A stretch of 64,000 nucleotides of DNA from Planctomycetaceae bacterium (GTDB taxonomy: Bacteria; Planctomycetota; Planctomycetia; Planctomycetales; Planctomycetaceae), in NCBI GenBank assembly GCA_002724315.1, contig PBOJ01000027.1, positions 26,474-90,473 of the forward strand. Reading direction: 5' to 3'. Below are positions 8,687 to 17,845 of the stretch, piece after piece. Below the pieces are notes generated by a model. That model was given only the letters and a program-made list of their open reading frames with translations, did not search any database and was not told the DNA's origin. The position numbers and the translations under genes were made by a program. How positions within the stretch are numbered: the stretch's first letter is position 1; each line of letters opens with the position of its first letter.

Positions 8687-10081
8687 ATGACCGCCGCCGT
8701 TCGCTCGTTGCTTCATCTCTCCCTGCTCCTGGTACTCTCGCTGGTCGTCAGCGGATGCCTGCCCGATTCCGCCGAACCCGATGCCGCCGATTCGGCAACC
8801 GACTCGGACAAGACGGCCAGCAAAGGGCGAAAAGGACGCGGCGGAGGCGGGGCGGATGCCAATGGGGGCGGGGGTGCGATGCCCGTCTCCGGATCGACCG
8901 CCACGCAAAAGGAGGTCGGAACTGATCCGGACGGAAAACCCGTGGTCCTGTTCCAGTTGACCAACAGCGGCGGCATGCAGGTCGACCTGACCAACTGGGG
9001 CGCCACCGTGCTGGCTGTCAGGGTCCCCGACCAGGACGAACGGTACGAGAACGTGACGCTGGCGTTCAAGAAAATCGAGGACTACTACGTGCCGGGCCCC
9101 TACTTCGGCGCCATCTGCGGCCGCTACTCGAACCGCATCGCCGCCGGTGCCTTTTCGATAGGCGACCAGAAATTCCAGCTTGCCACCAACAACGATGCCA
9201 ATCATCTGCACGGTGGCGATCGCGGATTCAACCGACGTTCCTGGACCGGAAAAATCGTCAAGAAGGATGGGGCCATCGGCATCGCGCTGCAACTGGTGAG
9301 TCCCGATGGAGAAGAGAACTATCCCGGCACACTGACCGTCGACGCCACCTACTGGCTCACCGAACGCAATGAACTGAGCGTCGAGTACAAAGCCACAACC
9401 GACAAGGCGACCGTGCTCAACCTGACCAACCACTGCTACTGGAACCTGGCCGGGGCCGGCAAGGGCACCATCCTGGACCACCAGCTGACGCTCGACTGTG
9501 ACAACTTCCTTCCGGTCGACGACACGCTCATCCCCACCGGCAAACAGGCCTCCGTCGCCGAAACGCCGATGGACTTCCGCTCATCCCAATCGATCGGGTC
9601 AAGGATCAAGCAGGTCGAGGGGGGCTACGACCATTGTTACGTGATCAACGGATTCGACGGATCATTGAGACCGGTCGCTGAGATCCACCATCCCGAGAGC
9701 GGGCGGGTGATGGAGATTCTGACCACCGAACCGGGCATCCAGTTCTACACCGGCAATTTTCTCGATGGAGAACCCGGCAACGGCGGTTATCCCCTCAACG
9801 GAGGATTCTGCCTCGAATGCCAGCACTTCCCCGACTCACCCAACCAGTCCGGATTCCCCTCCACGCTGCTTGAACCAGGTCAAACCTACACGCAGACCAC
9901 CGTCCATCGCTTCTCGGTCCGTCGTGAAGCTCCTCCTGGCGAGAGGGCCGGTGGTCGAAAGCGGGGCCGGGGCCGGAAGAGGGCCGGGGGCACGAAGAAA
10001 GACGCCGGCACGAAGAAAGACGCCGGCACGAAGAAAGACGCCGGCAAGAAGAAAGACGCCGGCAAGAAGAAAGCCAACTAG
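8687..10081 (+). CDS. Aldose 1-epimerase family lipoprotein with Lys-rich repeat tail
   Basis: A 464-residue galactose-mutarotase-like protein. The leader ends in LVVSGC, so it is probably a lipoprotein rather than the usual cytoplasmic enzyme. After a Gly-rich linker, the beta-sandwich shows GPYFGAICGRYSNRIA, NHLHGG, TNHCYWNLAG (catalytic His region), GYDHCYVI and the terminal LEPGQTY, all standard for aldose epimerases, which interconvert alpha and beta hexoses. The last 45 residues form an Arg/Gly segment followed by five hexapeptide units of the kind GTKKDA, a very basic tail not normal for the family. The ATG at 8687 starts the lipoprotein leader. A hairpin (GCCCC-GTT-GGGGC) begins on the stop codon. 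Confidence 0.88.
   Translation: MTAAVRSLLHLSLLLVLSLVVSGCLPDSAEPDAADSATDSDKTASKGRKGRGGGGADANGGGGAMPVSGSTATQKEVGTDPDGKPVVLFQLTNSGGMQVDLTNWGATVLAVRVPDQDERYENVTLAFKKIEDYYVPGPYFGAICGRYSNRIAAGAFSIGDQKFQLATNNDANHLHGGDRGFNRRSWTGKIVKKDGAIGIALQLVSPDGEENYPGTLTVDATYWLTERNELSVEYKATTDKATVLNLTNHCYWNLAGAGKGTILDHQLTLDCDNFLPVDDTLIPTGKQASVAETPMDFRSSQSIGSRIKQVEGGYDHCYVINGFDGSLRPVAEIHHPESGRVMEILTTEPGIQFYTGNFLDGEPGNGGYPLNGGFCLECQHFPDSPNQSGFPSTLLEPGQTYTQTTVHRFSVRREAPPGERAGGRKRGRGRKRAGGTKKDAGTKKDAGTKKDAGKKKDAGKKKAN
9989..10078 (+). repeat. 18-nt tandem repeat encoding Lys-rich hexapeptides
   Basis: Five consecutive 18-nt units end the epimerase gene. Units 1-3 read GGCACGAAGAAAGACGCC, unit 4 differs at one base, and the fifth is degenerate before the stop. 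They encode GTKKDA/GKKKDA. The identity of the first three copies suggests recent slippage expansion. Confidence 0.9.
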
Positions 10082-10093
10082 CCCCGTTGGGGC
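10081..10093 (+). terminator. Short hairpin at epimerase stop codon
   Basis: GCCCC-GTT-GGGGC forms a perfect five-pair stem with a three-base loop starting at the last base of the stop codon. No T-run follows, so it is at most a weak attenuator between the epimerase and the seven-haem gene that starts 32 nt downstream of the stop. Confidence 0.25.
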
Positions 10094-10113
10094 CTCCTCC
10101 GGTCGGTCCGCTC

Positions 10114-12051
10114 ATGGACGCCACATCCTCTCCTCCTCCAACCGAATCTCCCAGTTCGCCCCGCCGCCGGATCTCTCGGGTGACCTGGGCCGGTTTCGGC
10201 TTCGCAGCCGTTCTCGTGGCACTGGCCGTCTGGCCATCGGCCGATGGCCCACGCCTGGTCCCAAAGCCCACCCCACCACCTCTGCCTCCGATCGGTGAAA
10301 CCGGGTACCAGAACACCGCCGAAAGCCAATGGGTCGGCGTGTCGGCGTGTGCCGAGTGCCACTCGGAGATCGCCAAACACTATTCCCAATCGTCCCATGC
10401 CAGTGCCCTGGGCGAAGTTTCCCCCGACGCCGAACCACCCGATACCGAATTCGACCACGCGGCCTCCGGACGCCGCTACCGCGTCTATCGCAAGGACGGG
10501 CGATTGCGGCATCGCGAGACAATTGCGACCGAGAACGGGGACGAACTTGTCCTCGCAGATCACCCTGTCTCGATGGTCGTCGGCACGGGCCACCAGGGCC
10601 GCACGTACCTGGTCGATCTCGACGGATTTCTCATGCAGAGTCCCGTCACCTGGTACGCCGATGGCAAGCGTTGGCGTCTGGCTCCCGGCTACGACCGTGG
10701 CGACCACCTTTCCTTCGAACGTCCCATCCCTGTCGACTGCCTGATCTGCCATGCGGGCCGATCCGAATCCATCGACGGGGCCTACCACCGGGTGAAAGTC
10801 CACGAACGCCAGATTGGCTGCGAACGTTGCCACGGATCCGGCTCGTTGCACGTCTCGGCTCGCCGCCAGCAGGCCGATACCGACCACGCCCCGGTCGTCA
10901 AAGACGACGACCGGACAATCGTTCACCCCGGCCGACTGTCACGGGAGCGGCTCGAGTCGGTTTGCGCGCAGTGCCACCTGCAGAACAACGCGGCAGCGAA
11001 CCTGAGAAACCGACGACTCGGCGACTTCCGGCCAGGGCAGAGGCTGGCCGAATACCGTGCACACTACCTGCTCGAGGAATCCAGCGGCGGCATGACCGTC
11101 GTCGGCCATGTCGAGCAACTGCACCAAAGCCGATGTTACACCCAGACCAAAACGCTAACCTGCACGACCTGCCACGACCCCCACCGACACGTGGCCCAGC
11201 CCGAGGCCGCCACGCTCTACCGGGCCAAGTGTCTCGAGTGCCATCAGCCCAACGCCTGCGGGCTGCCCGCCGATGGCATGCGTCGCCGGAAAGTTGCGGA
11301 TCGCTGTGCCACATGCCACATGCCACAGACAACCACCGAAATCCCCCACGTGGCCTCGACCCACCACCGGATCGGCATCCACGACACCGTTCCGGACCAT
11401 CCAAACTCCACCGGCCGACGGTTCTCACCGGGAACTCTCAAACCACTCCACGACCTCTCTCATCTCCCACCGCTCGACCAGGACCGTTGCCTCGGGCTGG
11501 CCTATCGCCAACTGGCCAGCAAGCAGACCGACCGGGAACTGGCATCGGTCTTTCGTCTCAGGGCCCGTCGCATCCTGAGGCGAACCTTCGACGCGGGACT
11601 CGAGGACGCCGAGCTGATGGCTGCCCTGGCCGACCTCGACCAGGCCTCCAATCCTGCCGACGCCGGTCGAACAGCCGCAAGAGCCCTGGAGCGGGATTCG
11701 GAATTGACCGCACAGGATCGAGTCAACTCCCTGGCCGTCCAGGCCAATTCTCTGATCATCACCGAACAATTCGCCGACGCCGTTCCTGTGCTTGAACGAC
11801 TCGTCCGTCTCCACCGCAACGCCGGGGCCTGGCTGCAACTGAGCCAGTGTCGCATGTCCACCGGAGACATTCCGGGGGCGATCGTGGCAGCCGAACAGGC
11901 CGTCTCCATCGGGCCACAGCGTCCCGAAATCCGAACGTATCTCGCGAGGCTCCTGCGCCAGTCCGGAAAACTCGACCAGGCGAAACAACAGCAGCGCGCC
12001 GCCGACGTCCTGAATCGCGGCCGGCGTGGTGGCCCCGCCCGCATCCGCTAA
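10114..12051 (+). CDS. Seven-haem c-type cytochrome with C-terminal TPR
   Basis: A 645-residue membrane-anchored multihaem protein. One hydrophobic helix (about residues 24-41) follows a basic N-terminus, then a Pro-rich linker. Seven CxxCH motifs are visible: CAECH, CLICH, CERCH, CAQCH, CTTCH, CLECH and CATCH. Other conserved histidines could serve as distal ligands. The C-terminal 200 residues are alpha-helical and repeat-like (ELTAQDRVNSLAVQANSL, AGAWLQLSQCRM), consistent with tetratricopeptide units. The layout fits the planctomycete 'cytochrome c-554/nitrite-reductase-like plus TPR' proteins, probably periplasmic electron-transfer or haem-scaffold proteins. The substrate is unknown. The ATG at 10114 is preferred over 10087. 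Confidence 0.85.
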   Translation: MDATSSPPPTESPSSPRRRISRVTWAGFGFAAVLVALAVWPSADGPRLVPKPTPPPLPPIGETGYQNTAESQWVGVSACAECHSEIAKHYSQSSHASALGEVSPDAEPPDTEFDHAASGRRYRVYRKDGRLRHRETIATENGDELVLADHPVSMVVGTGHQGRTYLVDLDGFLMQSPVTWYADGKRWRLAPGYDRGDHLSFERPIPVDCLICHAGRSESIDGAYHRVKVHERQIGCERCHGSGSLHVSARRQQADTDHAPVVKDDDRTIVHPGRLSRERLESVCAQCHLQNNAAANLRNRRLGDFRPGQRLAEYRAHYLLEESSGGMTVVGHVEQLHQSRCYTQTKTLTCTTCHDPHRHVAQPEAATLYRAKCLECHQPNACGLPADGMRRRKVADRCATCHMPQTTTEIPHVASTHHRIGIHDTVPDHPNSTGRRFSPGTLKPLHDLSHLPPLDQDRCLGLAYRQLASKQTDRELASVFRLRARRILRRTFDAGLEDAELMAALADLDQASNPADAGRTAARALERDSELTAQDRVNSLAVQANSLIITEQFADAVPVLERLVRLHRNAGAWLQLSQCRMSTGDIPGAIVAAEQAVSIGPQRPEIRTYLARLLRQSGKLDQAKQQQRAADVLNRGRRGGPARIR

Positions 12052-12181
12052 ACCGGGTTGCCGAACGCTCGCCTCACCTCGGATAGGTCTCACGCCGCAG
12101 CAGCGTATTCCTCTTGTGGTCGGCAACGCCGTTGGCCGATACTCCCGCTCCCGTTTTCCTGACCACCGGCCACGCCAACGG

Positions 12182-12952
12182 ATGGCAATGCCCGAATCCG
12201 AGACCAGCTACCGGCAGTCCCGCCAGGGTCGTGGTCTCGACTACCACGACCGCTTCACCCGCAATCCACGACGGCGGATGATGTGGAAGATCGAACAGCG
12301 GATCCTCGACCGCGCACTCGACCAGATCCACGACGAACAGGCCGCCGAAATCGCCTACCTCGATTTCGCCTGCGGCACCGGCCGGGTGCTCGCCTTTGTC
12401 TCGGCCCGAACAGACACCGCCACGGGCGTCGACATTTCCGAATCGATGCTGGAAGTCGCCGCGACCAGTGCACCCAAGGCGGAGTTGATCTCGGCGGACA
12501 TCACGCTCGGCAACTCACCGCTGACAGGTCGCACCTTTGACCTGATCACCGCCTTCCGGTTCTTCCCCAACGCCGAGGAATCTTTGCGGACAGAGGCCAT
12601 CTCGGCACTGTCCGCCTGCCTGAAACCCGGAGGACGCCTGATCCTCAACAACCACCGCAGCCGCTCGTCGCTGCGGCAACGGCTGGTCCGCCTGCTGACG
12701 CTCGGACGCCGAGGCCATTCGGGGATGAGCCACCACGAGGTGACACAGCTGGTCACCGCCGCCGGGCTGGAGATCGAACAGGTCGCCCACGCCGGGGTCG
12801 TGCCCGAGCACGAGTGGTTACTGCTGAGGCCACGGTTCGTTGTGGAATGGTTCGAACGGCTGGCAACTCAACTGCCGCTCTCGCTCTTGGCTGAGAACCT
12901 GGTCTACACCTGCCGCCGACCCGTCGCCGAGACGGTCCGGCAGGCGGCTTGA
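12182..12952 (+). CDS. Class I SAM-dependent methyltransferase
   Basis: A protein of about 256 residues with a Rossmann methyltransferase core. Motif I is LDFACGTGRVLAF, followed by GVDISESMLEVA (motif II acidic residue), the LISADITL strand and the post-motif CLKPGGRLILNNH. The first 40 residues are Arg-rich (YHDRFTRNPRRRMMWKIEQ) and may contact the substrate. Substrate unknown. The ATG at 12182 or 12188 is likely; the upstream in-frame extension has no coding character. It ends 6 nt from the convergent RTX gene. Confidence 0.85.
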   Translation: MAMPESETSYRQSRQGRGLDYHDRFTRNPRRRMMWKIEQRILDRALDQIHDEQAAEIAYLDFACGTGRVLAFVSARTDTATGVDISESMLEVAATSAPKAELISADITLGNSPLTGRTFDLITAFRFFPNAEESLRTEAISALSACLKPGGRLILNNHRSRSSLRQRLVRLLTLGRRGHSGMSHHEVTQLVTAAGLEIEQVAHAGVVPEHEWLLLRPRFVVEWFERLATQLPLSLLAENLVYTCRRPVAETVRQAA

Positions 12953-12958
12953 TCTCCC

Positions 12959-15900
12959 CTAGACTGCATCCAGGTCGGTCAGCAGCGCGGCGGGTGCCTG
13001 GAACGTCTCGTCGATCTCGCTGGTGAGTCCGAAGACCAGGTCAGTTCCTTCACCGCCGGCCACCGTGTCCCGCGTACCACCCTGGCCCTTGACGTAATCG
13101 TCGCCGAGGTTGCCGAGCACGAGATCCGCTCCGGAACCGGCCAGCAACGTGTCGTTGCCGTCGCCACCGAACATGGTGTCATCACCACGGGCCCCGACGA
13201 TCTTGTCGTCCCCGTCGCCGCCACCCATCTGGTCGTCACCGCGTTCACCGAGCAAGTGATCGTCGCCATCACCACCGACCAGCGTGTCGTCGCCGAAACC
13301 GCCTTTCAGGCTGTCGTTGCCGTGGTCACCCAGCAGCCGATCGTTGCCGTTGTTGCCGAAAATGCTGTCGTCATCACGGCCGCCATCGAGCACGTCGTCA
13401 CCGATTCCGCCGTACAACCGGTCGGTGCCACCACCGCCCATCAGGCTGTCGTCACCGGACTTGCCGTTGAGCGTATCTCGGCCGGTTCCACCCGAGGCGG
13501 TGTCGTCGCCGGTGCCACCGACCAGCAGGTCCCGATCCGCACCACCAGACAGCACGTCATCACCCGAGTTGCCATCGATGGAGTCGAAACCGTCTTCCCC
13601 GTGCAGTTGGTCGTCGCCGTCACTTCCGTCGATGCTGTCGTCGCCGGCCCCGCCGAAGACCGTGTCACCACCAGCCCCGGCAACCACCAGGTCGTCGCCG
13701 TCGCCTGCGTTGATGGTGTCGTCACCGAGACTGCCGGTGATCGTGTCGTTGCCATCGCCTCCATCGAAGATCAACCGGACCTCGCCCGGATCAGCTCCGT
13801 TGGCATCAAGCACGTCGTTTCCGTTTTCCCCGGCCACCCGAACCAGCAGGCTGGGCACACCAAGGAGATCGGGAACGGTGATCGTGTCGTCCCCGTCACC
13901 GGGCTGGAACTCGAGCACCTCCGAGGACCACTCGACGTTGGACCGGTGCGTGCCATCCGACACCTGCAACCTCGTCTCGGTCTGCAACGTCAGGTCGTTG
14001 GCGTTGGGGAGCACCGAAAACGCCTGCACTCCCGAGTCGCCGCGAGCGTGAACGACATCGTAGCCGTCGTCACCGTGCAGATCGTCGGACCCGGCACCGT
14101 GCCACCAGACCAGGACATCATCGCCGGCCTCACCGTGGAGCGTGTCGGCACCGCCCTGGCCATCCAGGGTGTCGTCACCGACTCCGCCGAACAATGTGTC
14201 GGCACCACCGCCGCCGTAGATCGCGTCGATTCCTCCACCGCCGGAAGCGCTGTCGTTGCCGTTGCCACCGCTGATGTGATCAGAACCCTCGCCAGCCAGG
14301 ATCGTATCGTTGCCGTTACGGCCCCGCAGGGTGTCGTCCATCCCCTGGCCGGGAATCGGCGGGGGAGGTGGAGGTGTTTCGATCGGAATACTCCCGCCCA
14401 AAGCGGAAATGTAAGCGGTTGTGTCCAACGCGGCGTCGATGACATCGGCGACGATGAACGTGACCTGGTTGCCAGTGCTGCCGGTCCCGACGTTGGTCTG
14501 GAACTGCAACACGGCTTCGCCGGACGGAGCCAGCACTGCGTTGAGCTCGGTGCCGGCGATCGGCGTCATGTCGGGATGGTCGATGTTGACCGGCAACCCG
14601 TCGACCAGAGCGATGTTGACGCCATTGACATAGAGTCCGAAGCCGTCGGTGAAAGACCCGACAAAGACCGGCCATTCCTCGGAACCGAAAACGACATCGA
14701 AGAACAACGTGTCGAAACCGGGCAACATGTCAAAGAAGACATCGATCTGCGTGACGTCGTTGTGATCCAAGGTGCCACCAGTGACCGGATCGAGCAGCAC
14801 TTCCTGCGCCGCCGTCGCAGCAACCCCGAAACTGGTCGAATTCGCTCCACTGGTGTCGGCTCCATCGGCGTAGTCAGCGACATCACCGTTACTGATCACT
14901 ATTCCCGAGCGTGTCAGACCATAGGTCGCTGCCTGTCCGACAGTGTAGGTTCCGGTGGACAACTCGCCGCTGGCCAGTGTGTGCCCCTGGACATTGATAC
15001 CGGTCACCACCAGCCCGGTCCCACCGGCGCCGGTCAGGGCGTTGATCAACTGGACCGAATCGAGTGTCGGCGAGACGACCAGTCCACCCGGTGGCGGATC
15101 ATCATCGTCGACGATTCGACCTTCGCCCAACCCGTCGAAGATCGTCGCGTTGACCGGGTTGAACAGGCTGATGAAGAACGTTTCCTCGATCACTTCGTCG
15201 ACGGTGTCACCGAACACATCGATGACAATGGACTGGGATGTCTGGCCCGGGGCGAAGGTCAGAGTGCCGGAGTCCGAGAGGTAATCGCTGCCCCCGATCG
15301 CGGTGCCGCCCTCAGGCGTCCCATCGGAACTCGTTCCGTAACCGACCGTCACCGTGTCCTCGACGGGCGTGGAAATCGTGACGGTGAAGACCGCCTGGGT
15401 GATCCCCGAATCGCCCTCGGGATCAATCAGCACGTCGTCGATCGAGAGGCTCGAAAGGGTCCGGCTGTCGAGGAAGTCGTTGCCCGAGCCACCGTCGAGT
15501 GAGTCGCTTCCGACTCCGGCCGTCAACGAATCGTTGCCGTTTTGCCCCTGGATGGTGTCGTCACCAAACGAACCGTGGAGCTCGTCGTCGCCACTGCCGC
15601 CGAAGATCCGGTCGTCTCCATCCGAGGCAAGCACGGTGTCTTGGCCACTGCCACCGTTGAGCACATCGCCGGCATCGGGCGGGGTGACGGTGATCGTGAC
15701 CGTGGCCGGCAGACTGACCTGGCCATCATTGTCGGCGATCGAGTAGGCGAACGAATCGGTGCCGCTGTAACCGGTGTCGGGAGTGTAGGACACTCGCCCG
15801 TCACCCAGGCTCACTGCCGCCCCGTTGGTCGGTTGAGAGTTGATTGTGATCGACCCGAAATCGAGCACTCCATCGGTGTCCGAATCGTTGCTGACCACGT

Positions 15901-17845
15901 CGATGATGGCCGTGTTGTTGGCACGGATCACGCCCGCATCATCATTGGCCACCGGCGGGAGACCGGCACCGACCGAGTTGGGTGCTCCAGAACCGAAGAT
16001 CGTGTGAGTGGTGTAAAGGTCCGACGCACCCGGAGCCAAACTGTACAGGTTCTGCAAAGCCAGAGTGATGTCGTATTCCTGTCCGGCGTCGACAAACTGG
16101 TCGCCGTCGTTGTCACCGGTCACGGTGTCATCCAAGGCGGTACCCGATGCGATCCGGTTCTGGAGTCCACTCCAGGAGTCGAGTTCGAATCGCCCGGTGG
16201 TCGGAATGGTCCCGTGTTTCCCGGTGATTCCCAGGAAGGTGGTGTCGGTCGACCCGCTGCCTCCACGATCCGTCTCGAAGAGCACTTCGTCATTGGCCGA
16301 GGTGAACATCCGGCCACCGCCGTCGACCAGGGTGCCGTCGAACAACAGGTCACCGTCGATGTAACGAACAAATTCGAAGTCCACGTTCGCCGTGCCGTTG
16401 TTGGTGAATCGCAGGGTCTGTGTCAGCAGTGAGCCGGTCTGACCGCCACTGGCGTCAAGCATGGGAGTGACCGTCTGGGTCAACGCGAAACCCAATGACC
16501 CGATGTCGAACGTACTGTTCGCCTCGGTCGGCAAACCTCGAATCGTACTCAGGTTGGCCGCCAGGTTGGTCAACGTGTCCCGCGAGCCAGTGGCACCGCT
16601 GGTATTGTCACGGAAGTAGATCTCCGACTCGAAGGTGGTCGTCGACGGGTCCGGTGCCGGCCCCACCGGGTCGTACTCGGCTCCGGCATCTCCCCCCACT
16701 CCCGACGCCGTCCCGAAGGTCCCGCCGGCATCAACGGTGATCAGCAGAGAGGCATCACCGGGGCCGTTGGTCATGTCGTGGCTGGTGCCACTGTCGGTCC
16801 CTCCACCGCTGTCGACCGCGTCACCGAGTCCGACCGACGGGGGGATCACCGGTGGCGGCTGCGGAGCTGGCGGAGTGTCAGCCTCGGGGATCGGAAACGC
16901 GCTGCTGATATGGTCATTGCCGGCCCCGCCGTGCAGGTTGTCGACACCACCGCCGCCAACGATGGTGTCGTTCTGCCCCTGGCCCTGGACGACGTCATTT
17001 CCGTCTGAGAACGACAACGGATCGGAGAGGTCACCGTAGATCTCGTCGGACTGATCTCCCCCACGGATCGTATCGTCGCCCAGGCCTCCGATCAGCGTGT
17101 CGTTGCCACTCTCGCCATTCAGCGAATCGTTGCCCTCGGACCCGTCGACGCTGTCCGCGCCGTCGCCGGCGTTGAGATCATCGTCGCCTTCACCGCCGAT
17201 GATCGTGTCGAATCCGTCACCGCCAGTGACAACGTCGTCGCCGACACCGGCATCGATCGAGTCGTTGCCATCACCGCCGGCCAGCGTGTCCTGCCCGGTG
17301 CCACCGGTGACCAGATCGTTGCCGTCACCGGCATCCACGAAGTTGTCCGAGGCCGTCAGGACAATCGTGTCGTCCCCGTCGCCGCCCAGCACCGTCACCC
17401 CCAGGTCAACCGCACCGGTGATCGCATCGTCTCCGTTTCCTCCGATCACCTCGATGGTGACCGGGTTGCCGTCAATGTCGGTGTAGTCGTAATCGGTTGC
17501 GGCGACAGCCGAGAGATCCAGGACGTTCCCGAGATCGCCACCCACGACCACCATCGATTCGACGCTCGAAGCCGGAATCGTCCCGGCACTGGGGTCGATG
17601 ACGCCGTCGACGCTCACCTGGACGTTGCCCAACGTGTCGGCGCCGATGGCCACCGCTTCTCCGGCGTCAGAGACGACGCTGAGTTGGCCGTCGATGAGCA
17701 GAGTGGTCACCGACAACAGGGTCCGATCCTCGAGGTGTTCAACCTGCGAGGGGAGCCGGGGGCCTGTCGGCTGGGAGGATCGAGCATTTCGCCGAGCCGG
17801 ACGACGGCTACGGCGTAGTGAGGCGAGCCAGGATGTCAAACGCAC
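12959..17845 (-). CDS. Giant RTX-repeat surface/secreted protein with LEPR-XLL, Calx-beta and choice-of-anchor L domains
   Basis: A 1628-residue secreted protein. After an Arg-rich start comes VEHLEDRTLLS (residues 35-45), the planctomycete LEPR-XLL-type motif. Hemolysin-type calcium-binding nonapeptides (GGxGxDxhx) occur in blocks at about 134-315, 729-794, 1167-1265 and 1334-1606. Between them are a Pro-rich spacer (319-337), an unassigned beta-rich domain (360-625), a cadherin/Ig-like domain (630-722; ANDDA...YTPDTGYSGTDSFAYSIAD), a Calx-beta domain (800-915; IDVFGDTVDE) and a choice-of-anchor L domain (920-1150; VFGSEEWP). It probably folds on calcium outside the cell as an adhesin or matrix protein. 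The GTG start at 17845 has GGAG 8 nt upstream, and an in-frame stop lies just before. Confidence 0.9.
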   Translation of the reverse strand: MRLTSWLASLRRSRRPARRNARSSQPTGPRLPSQVEHLEDRTLLSVTTLLIDGQLSVVSDAGEAVAIGADTLGNVQVSVDGVIDPSAGTIPASSVESMVVVGGDLGNVLDLSAVAATDYDYTDIDGNPVTIEVIGGNGDDAITGAVDLGVTVLGGDGDDTIVLTASDNFVDAGDGNDLVTGGTGQDTLAGGDGNDSIDAGVGDDVVTGGDGFDTIIGGEGDDDLNAGDGADSVDGSEGNDSLNGESGNDTLIGGLGDDTIRGGDQSDEIYGDLSDPLSFSDGNDVVQGQGQNDTIVGGGGVDNLHGGAGNDHISSAFPIPEADTPPAPQPPPVIPPSVGLGDAVDSGGGTDSGTSHDMTNGPGDASLLITVDAGGTFGTASGVGGDAGAEYDPVGPAPDPSTTTFESEIYFRDNTSGATGSRDTLTNLAANLSTIRGLPTEANSTFDIGSLGFALTQTVTPMLDASGGQTGSLLTQTLRFTNNGTANVDFEFVRYIDGDLLFDGTLVDGGGRMFTSANDEVLFETDRGGSGSTDTTFLGITGKHGTIPTTGRFELDSWSGLQNRIASGTALDDTVTGDNDGDQFVDAGQEYDITLALQNLYSLAPGASDLYTTHTIFGSGAPNSVGAGLPPVANDDAGVIRANNTAIIDVVSNDSDTDGVLDFGSITINSQPTNGAAVSLGDGRVSYTPDTGYSGTDSFAYSIADNDGQVSLPATVTITVTPPDAGDVLNGGSGQDTVLASDGDDRIFGGSGDDELHGSFGDDTIQGQNGNDSLTAGVGSDSLDGGSGNDFLDSRTLSSLSIDDVLIDPEGDSGITQAVFTVTISTPVEDTVTVGYGTSSDGTPEGGTAIGGSDYLSDSGTLTFAPGQTSQSIVIDVFGDTVDEVIEETFFISLFNPVNATIFDGLGEGRIVDDDDPPPGGLVVSPTLDSVQLINALTGAGGTGLVVTGINVQGHTLASGELSTGTYTVGQAATYGLTRSGIVISNGDVADYADGADTSGANSTSFGVAATAAQEVLLDPVTGGTLDHNDVTQIDVFFDMLPGFDTLFFDVVFGSEEWPVFVGSFTDGFGLYVNGVNIALVDGLPVNIDHPDMTPIAGTELNAVLAPSGEAVLQFQTNVGTGSTGNQVTFIVADVIDAALDTTAYISALGGSIPIETPPPPPPIPGQGMDDTLRGRNGNDTILAGEGSDHISGGNGNDSASGGGGIDAIYGGGGADTLFGGVGDDTLDGQGGADTLHGEAGDDVLVWWHGAGSDDLHGDDGYDVVHARGDSGVQAFSVLPNANDLTLQTETRLQVSDGTHRSNVEWSSEVLEFQPGDGDDTITVPDLLGVPSLLVRVAGENGNDVLDANGADPGEVRLIFDGGDGNDTITGSLGDDTINAGDGDDLVVAGAGGDTVFGGAGDDSIDGSDGDDQLHGEDGFDSIDGNSGDDVLSGGADRDLLVGGTGDDTASGGTGRDTLNGKSGDDSLMGGGGTDRLYGGIGDDVLDGGRDDDSIFGNNGNDRLLGDHGNDSLKGGFGDDTLVGGDGDDHLLGERGDDQMGGGDGDDKIVGARGDDTMFGGDGNDTLLAGSGADLVLGNLGDDYVKGQGGTRDTVAGGEGTDLVFGLTSEIDETFQAPAALLTDLDAV
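13028..13846 (-). repeat. Main RTX nonapeptide repeat block
   Basis: About 270 residues of near-continuous GGxGxDxhx calcium-binding nonapeptides at the C-terminal end of the giant protein. Each pair of repeats forms one turn of a parallel beta-roll. Because Asp and Gly codons dominate, the opposite strand is also free of stops over a long distance. Confidence 0.85.
16901..17446 (-). repeat. N-terminal RTX nonapeptide repeat block
   Basis: About 180 residues of GGxGxDxhx repeats near the N-terminus of the giant protein, separated from the C-terminal block by Calx-beta, cadherin-like and choice-of-anchor L domains. Confidence 0.8.

Noticed and set aside
9795-10376. Minus-strand frame with Ser-Cys-Arg-Arg-Leu repeats
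   Set aside because: It is the complement of the Lys-rich repeat tail of the epimerase gene.
13028-13846. CRISPR-like periodicity
   Set aside because: The periodicity is about 27 nt with degenerate units and encodes RTX nonapeptides; there are no spacers or cas genes.
13256-15502. Long plus-strand open frame of 748 codons
   Set aside because: It is exactly antisense to the RTX gene and its Val/Asp/Arg-rich pseudo-repeats mirror the nonapeptides; no protein family is recognisable.
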